Assembly: GCA_910587325.1 (NCBI GenBank)
Contig: CAJUKB010000007.1
Coordinates: forward strand, 1-58,863
Reading direction: 5' to 3'
DNA from: an uncultured Bacilli bacterium
Lineage (GTDB): Bacteria; Bacillota_I; Bacilli_A; RF39; UBA660
Length of the DNA: 58,863 bases
Shown here: positions 52,730 through 58,863 of the stretch, in pieces
How positions within the stretch are numbered: the first letter of the stretch is position 1
How the letters are laid out: each line of letters opens with the position of its first letter
Program-made: the position numbers and the translations under genes
Notes under the pieces: generated by a model
Database searches by the model: none
Seen by the model: only the letters and a program-made list of their open reading frames with translations
What the model was told of the DNA's origin: nothing

Positions 52730-53389
52730 TTAGATATTGTTAAGTAAGTGTGCAGGTGAACTATAAAGTAAAGTAATCCTTTTTCCTTTAATTTCAATAA
52801 ATCCTTCTTCTTTTAAATTTTTAAGTTCTCTTGACATTGCACATCTATCCACTGCTAAGTAATCTGCTAAATCGGTAAAATTAAAAGGAAGGTAGATAAA
52901 CTTGGAACCATGTTTACTAGACATAATACTAAAGTATTCAAGTAATCGATTTCGAATTGTTTTTTGAGTTAAGATTTCTATTCGCTCGTTTTTTTCTTCC
53001 GTTTTGGTTATCGTAATTTGCAATAAATTTTTGATAAATTGTAGATAATAATCTTTATTACTTTCTTCTATTTGGAATATGCTTTCGTAGTTGATTAAAA
53101 TCAGTTCTGTATCTTCTTTTGCAATAATATCGTAATCATTTTTATTAAAAGAAAGTAGGTTAGTATGAAAAGTATCTTCGTCCATTAATTCCTCTATAAT
53201 TGTTCTTGTTCCATTATTGTCGATTTTAATGATTTGCAAGTATCCATGTGTTACAAAGCCAATTGAATTTTCATCTTGTATCATGGAAAATAAAGAAGTG
53301 TTTTTTTTGAAGTGTAAAGGATGTGTCTCCAATAATTTGAGCAATTTTTCTTTATTTCTAATGTTTATGCTATCGAAAAGATGGGTCAT
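52730..53389 (-). CDS. Crp/Fnr family transcriptional regulator
   Basis: A 219-aa regulator with an N-terminal cyclic-nucleotide-binding-like beta domain, a long dimer helix and a C-terminal winged helix (LADYLAVDRCAMSRELKNLK). It lacks the N-terminal Cys set of oxygen-sensing Fnr, so its signal is unknown. It is transcribed divergently from nrdD across a 113-base region with a 20-base palindrome placed between the two -35 elements, so it probably controls nrdDG and itself. Confidence 0.9.
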   Translation of the reverse strand: MTHLFDSINIRNKEKLLKLLETHPLHFKKNTSLFSMIQDENSIGFVTHGYLQIIKIDNNGTRTIIEELMDEDTFHTNLLSFNKNDYDIIAKEDTELILINYESIFQIEESNKDYYLQFIKNLLQITITKTEEKNERIEILTQKTIRNRLLEYFSIMSSKHGSKFIYLPFNFTDLADYLAVDRCAMSRELKNLKEEGFIEIKGKRITLLYSSPAHLLNNI

Positions 53390-53407
53390 ATTTTCACCTC
53401 TAAAAAA

Positions 53408-53436
53408 ATTATAATTAAAATCGCAAAATGTTGCAA
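53408..53436 (-). promoter_or_regulatory. promoter of the Crp-type regulator
   Basis: Reverse strand TTGCAA (53436-53431), 17-base spacer, TATAAT (53413-53408). The -35 lies inside the palindrome at 53427-53446. Confidence 0.7.
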
Positions 53437-53446
53437 GTGCAACATT
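53427..53446. promoter_or_regulatory. palindromic operator between crp-type gene and nrdD
   Basis: AATGTTGCA-AG-TGCAACATT, a perfect palindrome with a two-base centre. It overlaps the -35 regions of both divergent promoters (nrdD -10 TATACT at 53466-53471). Size and position fit a Crp/Fnr-type dimer site; the protein bound is inferred. Confidence 0.7.
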
Positions 53447-53502
53447 GTTTTATTTTTTTAAGTGCTATACTGTTGTTAGTGTAGAGGAAGGTAGAGAAGT
53501 TT

Positions 53503-55659
53503 ATGAAAATTATTAAAAGAGATGGCCATATGGTCGATTATTGCCCTGAAAAAATTGAAAGTGCGATTATGAAAGCAAATCTAGAAGTAGAGGAAGAAGA
53601 CCAAGCAAGTGGCACGCAAATAAGAAATATTATTAAGTATATCGAAGGACTTGGTAAAAAAAGAATGCTTGTCGAAGACATTCAAGATATCATTGAAAGA
53701 AAGTTAATGAGTATTGGGAAATATGAACTTGCTAAACGTTATATTACCTATCGTTATACTAGAGAATTAGTACGTAAGAGTAATACGACAGATTTAGCAA
53801 TAAAAGAACTTATAGACGGAGAAAATGAATATTGGAATACGGAAAATTCGAATAAAAATGCGAAAGTTGTTACCACCCAAAGAGATTATTTAGCAGGAAT
53901 TACAAGTACCGATATTACAAGACGTTTTTTACTTCCTGAAGATATTGTGCGTGCTCATGATGATGGAATTATTCATTTTCATGATGCTGATTATTTTGCT
54001 CAAAATGCTTTACATAATTGTGATTTAATTGATTTAGAAGATATGCTCCAAAATGGAACAAATATCAATGGTGTTATGATAGAGAAACCACATCGCTTCT
54101 TAACGGCTATGACGATTGCAACCCAATTAATTACCGCAGTAAACTCAAGTCAATATGGTGGATGTACAATTACTTTAACCCATTTAGCTCCTTTTGTTAG
54201 ACTTAGTTATGAAAAATATTTAGACAAATATAAAAAGCGTAAATTTGATAAAGCAACTTGTGAAAAATATGCCAAAGAAGACTTAGCTAGAGAAATAAAA
54301 GATGGTGTACAAACATTCCAATACCAAATTAATTCTATGACAACTACTAATGGGCAAGCACCTTTCTTAAGTGTATGTATGTATTTAGGGGAAACCGAAG
54401 AATACAAAGAAGAACTTGCAATGATTATTGAAGAAGTATTGCGTCAAAGAACGGAAGGAATGAAGAATGAACGTGGTGTTTATATTACTCCAGCATTTCC
54501 AAAACTTTTGTATGTTCTAGAGGAAGACAACATTCATGCAGATAGTAAATATTATTATTTAACGAAACTAGCAGCAGAATGTACTGCAAAAAGAATGGTT
54601 CCTGATTACATTTCGGAAAAAGTGATGAAAAGTCTTAAGATTGATAAAAATGGCAACGGAAATTGTTACCCATGCATGGGATGTAGAAGTTTTCTAACTC
54701 CTTACGTAGATGAATCAGGAAAACCAAAATATTATGGAAGATTTAATCAAGGAGTTGTCACGATTAATTTAGTAGATGTTGCCCTAACGAGTGATAAGGA
54801 TAAAGATTTGTTTTGGCAAGTTTTTGATGAAAGATTAGAACTTTGTCATAGAGCCTTACAAATTCGCCATAAAAGACTTTCCAAAGCCACAAGTGATGTT
54901 GCTCCAATATTATGGCAACATGGAGCTCTTGCTAGACTTAAAAAAGGAGAGTCAATTCATGATTTATTACATCATGGGTATTCTACTATATCACTTGGAT
55001 ATGCCGGATTATACGAATGTGTGAAGTTTATGACAGGACACTCTCATACGGATAATGGAAACGGAAAAGAATTTGGTCTTGAAGTTATGAGGCACTTAAA
55101 TGAAGCGTGCAACAAATGGAAAGAAGCAGAAGATATTGATTATAGTGTTTATGGGACTCCAATTGAATCCACAACTTATAAATTTGCTAAAGCCTTAAGA
55201 GAGCGTTTTGGTGTTATTAAAGGAATTACTGATAGAGATTACATTACCAATAGTTACCATGTTCCTGTATTCGAAGAGATTGATGCTTTCACGAAATTGA
55301 AATTAGAAAGTGAGTTTCAAAACTTAAGTCCTGGCGGAGCTATTTCTTATATTGAAACTCCTAATTTAACAAACAACTTAGAAGCTGTTTTGGAAGTTAT
55401 TAAATTTATTTATGACAATATTATGTATGCGGAATTAAATACGAAATCGGATTATTGTCATGAATGTGGATATACAGGTGAAATTTTAATTGATGAAAAT
55501 CTAGAGTGGTATTGTCCAGAATGTGGAAATCGTGCCCATGACAAACTAAATGTAGCTAGACGTACTTGCGGTTATATTGGAGCAAACTTTTGGAATAAAG
55601 GAAGAACCCAAGAAATCAAAGAAAGAGTTATTCACATTGATAACAAAGATGCGGAGTAA
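53503..55659 (+). CDS. nrdD: anaerobic ribonucleoside-triphosphate reductase
   Basis: NrdD makes deoxynucleotides without oxygen using a glycyl radical. It has an N-terminal ATP cone (MKIIKRDGHMVDYCPEKIES onward), the class III catalytic barrel with paired Cys, a C-terminal zinc site (CHECGYTG, CPECGNR) and the glycyl radical motif RTCGYIGANFWNKGR. At 718 aa it is normal. nrdG follows six bases after its stop. Presence of this enzyme indicates anaerobic life. Confidence 0.97.
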   Translation: MKIIKRDGHMVDYCPEKIESAIMKANLEVEEEDQASGTQIRNIIKYIEGLGKKRMLVEDIQDIIERKLMSIGKYELAKRYITYRYTRELVRKSNTTDLAIKELIDGENEYWNTENSNKNAKVVTTQRDYLAGITSTDITRRFLLPEDIVRAHDDGIIHFHDADYFAQNALHNCDLIDLEDMLQNGTNINGVMIEKPHRFLTAMTIATQLITAVNSSQYGGCTITLTHLAPFVRLSYEKYLDKYKKRKFDKATCEKYAKEDLAREIKDGVQTFQYQINSMTTTNGQAPFLSVCMYLGETEEYKEELAMIIEEVLRQRTEGMKNERGVYITPAFPKLLYVLEEDNIHADSKYYYLTKLAAECTAKRMVPDYISEKVMKSLKIDKNGNGNCYPCMGCRSFLTPYVDESGKPKYYGRFNQGVVTINLVDVALTSDKDKDLFWQVFDERLELCHRALQIRHKRLSKATSDVAPILWQHGALARLKKGESIHDLLHHGYSTISLGYAGLYECVKFMTGHSHTDNGNGKEFGLEVMRHLNEACNKWKEAEDIDYSVYGTPIESTTYKFAKALRERFGVIKGITDRDYITNSYHVPVFEEIDAFTKLKLESEFQNLSPGGAISYIETPNLTNNLEAVLEVIKFIYDNIMYAELNTKSDYCHECGYTGEILIDENLEWYCPECGNRAHDKLNVARRTCGYIGANFWNKGRTQEIKERVIHIDNKDAE

Positions 55660-55665
55660 GAAACT

Positions 55666-56184
55666 ATGCGTTACAATAAAATAAGGAGAATGGATATTTC
55701 TAATGGTCCAGGGGTAAGAGTATCTATCTTTATGCAAGGATGTATATTCCATTGTAAAAATTGTTTTAATCCGGAAACACATGATTTTAATGGTGGAAAA
55801 GAATTTACGAGTGATACAATTTCTAAAGTATTAGAATTATGTGAGAAAGAGTATATCGTGGGTTTGTCTATTTTAGGAGGAGAACCAATGCATCCTAAAA
55901 ATAGGGAAGGAACTTTCCAACTTGCCAAAAAATTTAAAGAAAAATTTCCAGATAAAAGTGTTTGGGTATGGTCAGGATTTTTGTTTGACAGAGATTTAAA
56001 AGATGAAAAAGATTTAAAGTATATTGATGTTTTAGTAGATGGACAGTATAAAGATGAACTTCATAATCCAACACTTCGTTATAGAGGAAGTGAAAATCAA
56101 AGAGTCATTGATGTGGTAAAATCTTTACATCAGAACAAAATTGTTTTATATGAACAAGACGAAAAAGTGCTTCAAACGGTTTGA
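55666..56184 (+). CDS. nrdG: NrdD-activating radical SAM enzyme
   Basis: NrdG creates the glycyl radical on NrdD using S-adenosylmethionine. The 172-aa protein has the CxxxCxxC cluster motif in GCIFHCKNCFNPE, preceded by NGPGVRVSIF, and the LSILGGEPM block. It is co-transcribed with nrdD and followed by a terminator. Confidence 0.96.
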   Translation: MRYNKIRRMDISNGPGVRVSIFMQGCIFHCKNCFNPETHDFNGGKEFTSDTISKVLELCEKEYIVGLSILGGEPMHPKNREGTFQLAKKFKEKFPDKSVWVWSGFLFDRDLKDEKDLKYIDVLVDGQYKDELHNPTLRYRGSENQRVIDVVKSLHQNKIVLYEQDEKVLQTV

Positions 56185-56197
56185 GGGTTCTTTTTTT
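56170..56197 (+). terminator. nrdDG terminator
   Basis: CTTCAAA (56170-56176) pairs with TTTGAGG (56180-56186) around CGG, then a T run. The stem covers the nrdG stop codon. Confidence 0.75.
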
Positions 56198-56223
56198 CTG
56201 TTAAAATAAAAAGCGGTGTTGGT

Positions 56224-56751
56224 ATGAAGTATTATTGTAGATATTTCTCTAGTACGTTTAGTATTCTTCTTATTAGTGATGATGAATGTTTATTAGAATT
56301 AAAATTAAATGCTGATCCATCTAGTGATGTTATGGAAAACCAAAATTTAGAAGTATTTCAAAAAACAAGAAAATGGCTAGATGATTATTTTCAGGGACAA
56401 AAACCAAGTATAAAAATTCCTCTTAAAATGCAAGGGACTGATTTTCAAAAAGAGGTGTGGAATATCCTTTTAGAAATTCCATATGGACAAGTGGTTACTT
56501 ATGGGTATTTAGCGAATCTAATAGCTAGAAAAAGAAATATTCCTAACATGTCTAGTCAAGCAATTGGAAATGCTTTGCATCAAAATCCTATTCCAATCAT
56601 TGTTCCTTGTCATCGTGTTATCGGGAAGAATAAAAATTTAGTAGGATATGGACTGGGAATGGATTTGAAAATTAAAATGTTAAAATTAGAAGGAATGGAT
56701 TTACAAGGGTATTATTTTTACGAAGATAAAAATAAAAAGTTTGTGGAATAA
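56224..56751 (+). CDS. ogt: methylated-DNA--protein-cysteine methyltransferase
   Basis: A 175-aa suicide repair protein that moves methyl groups from O6-methylguanine to its own Cys. The active site PCHRVIG, the Arg-finger-containing helix (VVTYGYLANLIARK), SSQAIGNALHQNP and LVGYG are all present. The start lies behind GGTGTTGG. Confidence 0.95.
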   Translation: MKYYCRYFSSTFSILLISDDECLLELKLNADPSSDVMENQNLEVFQKTRKWLDDYFQGQKPSIKIPLKMQGTDFQKEVWNILLEIPYGQVVTYGYLANLIARKRNIPNMSSQAIGNALHQNPIPIIVPCHRVIGKNKNLVGYGLGMDLKIKMLKLEGMDLQGYYFYEDKNKKFVE

Positions 56752-56793
56752 TTTGTGTTATAATAAAAAGCAAAAAGACGAGGAGATATAAGT

Positions 56794-57135
56794 ATGAATG
56801 TAAATATTAATAAAGTAAAGATTATAGTAACTGTACCTTTGGAAAACGTAGAGGAAGTACGAAATGCTGTCTGTAACGTAGGAGCAGGTGTTATTGGAAA
56901 TTATACGCATTGCTCTATGTCTACAAAATGTATTGGAACATTTAAACCGAATGATAACGCTAATCCTTACATTGGAGAAAATAATAAATTAGAGTTTGTA
57001 GAAGAAGAAAAGTTAGAATTTGTTTGCATTTGTTCTTTAGTAAAAAAAGTACTTGCTAAATTAAGAGAAGTACATCCTTATGAAGAACCAGCAATTGATA
57101 TTATTCCTTTGTTAGATGAAAGCGATTTTGAATAG
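56794..57135 (+). CDS. NIF3/YqfO C-terminal-domain-like protein
   Basis: The 113-aa protein resembles the CutA/PII-like insert domain of YqfO/NIF3 proteins: KIIVTVPLENVEEVRNAVCN, GNYTHCSMSTKCIGTFKP, ending HPYEEPAIDIIPL. Standalone versions have no settled function; a metal or nucleotide role is possible. The ribosome site is GAGGAG. The ttcA-like gene follows after 10 bases. Confidence 0.75.
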   Translation: MNVNINKVKIIVTVPLENVEEVRNAVCNVGAGVIGNYTHCSMSTKCIGTFKPNDNANPYIGENNKLEFVEEEKLEFVCICSLVKKVLAKLREVHPYEEPAIDIIPLLDESDFE

Positions 57136-57145
57136 AGTTGAGAAA

Positions 57146-57976
57146 ATGGAAAAATATAAAGAAGTAGAACGAAGTATTATCAAAACCTATCGTAAAGATA
57201 TTTGGAGTCGTTTTATAAAAGCAGTAAAGGATTATGAACTCATAGAAGAAAATGATAAAATAATGGTTTGTATAAGTGGTGGAAAAGATTCCTTTTTACT
57301 TGCTAAATGTATGCAGGAAATAGTAAGACATGGTAAAATTCATTTTGATGTGAAGTTTGTTTGTATGAATCCTGGATATAATGAGGCGAATAGAGAACAA
57401 ATTTTGAGGAATGCAAAAACTTTAAATATTCCCATTGAAATGTTTGATGCTGATATCTTTGATTATGTAAATACTCTAGAAGAGGGGAGTCCTTGTTATT
57501 TGTGTGCACGCATGCGAAGAGGACATTTATACAATAAAGCACAGGAACTTGGATGTAATAAAATTGCTTTAGGACACCATTTTGATGATGTTGTAGAGAC
57601 TACTTTACTTTCTATGTTTTATGGTGCAGAAGTAAAAACAATGATGCCAAAACTACATAGTGATAACTTTAAAGGTTTAGAACTTATTCGTCCTCTTTAT
57701 TTAGTCAAAGAAAGTAGTATTTTATCTTGGAAAAATTTCAATGGATTAACATTTTTAAATTGTGCTTGTAGGTTTACTGAGAATTGTAGTATTGTAGATG
57801 ATGGAACAAGTAAACGTTTGGAAATGAAAAAACTAATTCAAAATTTAAGAAAAGAAGGAAAGGGTATTGATGACAATATCTTTAAAAGTATGGAAAACGT
57901 TAATATGCATTGTATATTAGGATATAGAAAAGATGGAAAAAAACATAGTTTTTTAGATGGTTATGATGAGGAATAA
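57146..57976 (+). CDS. TtcA-like tRNA 2-thiocytidine/PP-loop enzyme
   Basis: A PP-loop ATPase of the TtcA family. SGGKDS near residue 49, CYLCARMRRG (paired Cys), LGHHFDDVVET and a C-terminal Cys pair (CACRFTENC) are visible. TtcA thiolates C32 of some tRNAs using an Fe-S cluster. The ATG at 57146 starts like relatives (ERSIIKTYRKDIW near the N-terminus); an in-frame ATG at 57116 lies inside the preceding gene. Sister families exist, so the exact substrate is uncertain. Confidence 0.8.
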   Translation: MEKYKEVERSIIKTYRKDIWSRFIKAVKDYELIEENDKIMVCISGGKDSFLLAKCMQEIVRHGKIHFDVKFVCMNPGYNEANREQILRNAKTLNIPIEMFDADIFDYVNTLEEGSPCYLCARMRRGHLYNKAQELGCNKIALGHHFDDVVETTLLSMFYGAEVKTMMPKLHSDNFKGLELIRPLYLVKESSILSWKNFNGLTFLNCACRFTENCSIVDDGTSKRLEMKKLIQNLRKEGKGIDDNIFKSMENVNMHCILGYRKDGKKHSFLDGYDEE

Positions 57977-57978
57977 AA

Positions 57979-58724
57979 ATGCAGAATGATTTATTTATTA
58001 AGAAAATTATTTTAGACCGGGAAAAAGTAGAAGACTTTAGTAAATACCCTTTTTCTATCCCTATTTAAAAAATTTCCATAGTTTGGAGTTTCATTCTAAG
58101 GTCACGTTTTTGATTGGAGAAAATGGAGTAGGGAAATCGACATTTATTGAAGCTATTGCACTTTGTTTGGGATTAAGTAGTGAAAGTGCTACTCAAAATT
58201 TTCTTTATAAATCGAAAGATACTCATTCATCTTTGTATCGTTATTTTACTTTGCATAAATCTGGACGTGTTCCGAAAACAAAATATTTTTTAAGAGCAGA
58301 ATCCTTTTATAACTTTTCTTCGGAGATGCAAAGACTAGTAGAAGAAGATGGCTATAATGAATTATATTATTCTTATGGTGGCAATCTTCATGCATGTAGT
58401 CATGGAGAAGCATTCTTAAAAGTAGTTCAAAATCGTTTTTCGGAAAATGGATTGTATATTTTAGATGAACCTGAAGCAGCTTTATCTCCAAGTCGGCAGA
58501 TGAGTTTACTTTGTTTGATTGACGAATTAACAAAAAAAGGGTCTCAATTTATTATTGCAACTCATTCTCCTATTTTAATATCGTATCGTGAGGGAGAGAT
58601 TTTAGATTTAAACCAAAATTTTCAAAAAGTGGATTATCAAGAAACGGAGATTTTTAAAACATACAAACTATTTTTAGAAAATCCAGATAGAATGCAAGAA
58701 TATTTGTTTGAAATGGAAAAATAA
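57979..58724 (+). pseudogene. AAA-family ATPase with one frameshift near the start
   Basis: ATG 57979 opens a frame reaching KYPFSIPI, then TAA at 58066-58068. One added T in the ATTTA run gives SIPILKNFHSLEFHSKVTFL and continues into Walker A (GENGVGKST), signature-like ACSHGEAFLKV, and Walker B YILDEPEAALSPSRQ with ATHSP. This is the SMC-like soluble ATPase family (AAA_21 type, about 245 aa). A single deleted base suggests recent loss or a base-call error. It follows ttcA by two bases. Confidence 0.75.
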
Positions 58725-58764
58725 TGTTATATAATAAAGAAATGAAGAGCAAGGGAGTTTTACG

Positions 58765-58833
58765 ATGAGATTGTATTTTTATGGTTTTATAATGGTTTTT
58801 AAAAAATTTCGCTGTGTCCTAGTTTGTGCGTGA
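58765..58833 (+). other. short frame at the window edge, possibly the start of a broken gene
   Basis: An ATG behind AGGGAG encodes 22 residues (MRLYFYGFIMVFKKFRCVLV...) to a TGA. The good ribosome site suggests a gene start, perhaps frameshifted or continuing past the window. Nothing more can be said. Confidence 0.25.
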
Positions 58834-58863
58834 TGGAACTATGAAAATAGAAAAGAACATGAT

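Noticed and set aside
52537..52743. 68-codon frame over the tRNA-Glu gene
   Set aside because: It covers the whole tRNA and its terminator. The tRNA is unmistakable, so the frame is chance.

Overview
The window is AT-rich, almost entirely coding and free of rRNA. It looks like the chromosome of an anaerobic, Gram-positive Bacillota of the Erysipelotrichia/RF39-like gut type. That placement is inferred from the gene order gpsB-rnpB, rodZ-like-pgsA-recA-rny and ftsY-ylxM-ffh, from RNase Y and RNase J, a CIRCE operator, Bacillus-type LexA boxes, the class III ribonucleotide reductase NrdD/NrdG, Fhs, and a CotD-like coat protein behind a sporulation-type -10 element. TGA is used as a stop codon.

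Layout. 0-20 kb is mostly housekeeping: gpsB, rnpB RNA, pgsA, recA, a tandem ThyX-like protein, rny, a guanylate-kinase-like gene behind a promoter whose spacer holds ten Gs, rnj (reverse strand), a prepilin, ftsY-ylxM-ffh-fhs, cotD-like, a second prepilin, a dual-nuclease DUF2779 protein and rpoZ. 20-24.4 kb starts at tRNA-Ala. It holds a partial duplicate of the tRNA 3' end 1.4 kb downstream (probable att remnant), a membrane coiled-coil protein, and a winged-helix protein built of four repeats, two nearly identical in DNA. 25.3-36 kb is accessory: an ABC/FtsX transporter, a frameshifted sigma factor with partner, a RelB/YafQ toxin-antitoxin pair and a two-component system. This block is bracketed by two inverted copies of what looks like an undescribed type I toxin-antitoxin locus (31-codon hydrophobic peptide plus a convergent small RNA). 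The second toxin copy has a stop at codon 2. An SOS-controlled uvrX-yolD pair follows.

36-45 kb carries transporters, murB, an AlkD-like protein, a lipoprotein cyclophilin, gltX, a lysine-rich membrane protein and a CIRCE-controlled hsp20. 52.6-58.8 kb carries tRNA-Glu, a Crp-type regulator divergent from nrdD-nrdG across a shared operator, a methyltransferase for DNA repair, a TtcA-like enzyme and a frameshifted ATPase.

The main discovery is a diversity-generating retroelement (DGR) at 45.2-49.3 kb: Avd-like protein, template repeat (45851-45927), DGR-type reverse transcriptase and a target gene carrying the variable repeat (47440-47516). Over 77 aligned bases the repeats differ at 12 positions, and every one is an adenine in the template. 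The variable repeat is unusually near the N-terminus of a protein that continues into a MoxR-like AAA+ ATPase. The next two genes encode a degenerate AAA+-like protein and a metallopeptidase-VWA protein, suggesting one diversified NTPase/VWA recognition machine. Both the reverse transcriptase (TAA, 46520-46522) and the variable repeat (TGA, 47456-47458) carry an in-frame stop, so this copy appears silenced or frozen. Several other genes carry single-base lesions, which could be real decay or sequencing error.
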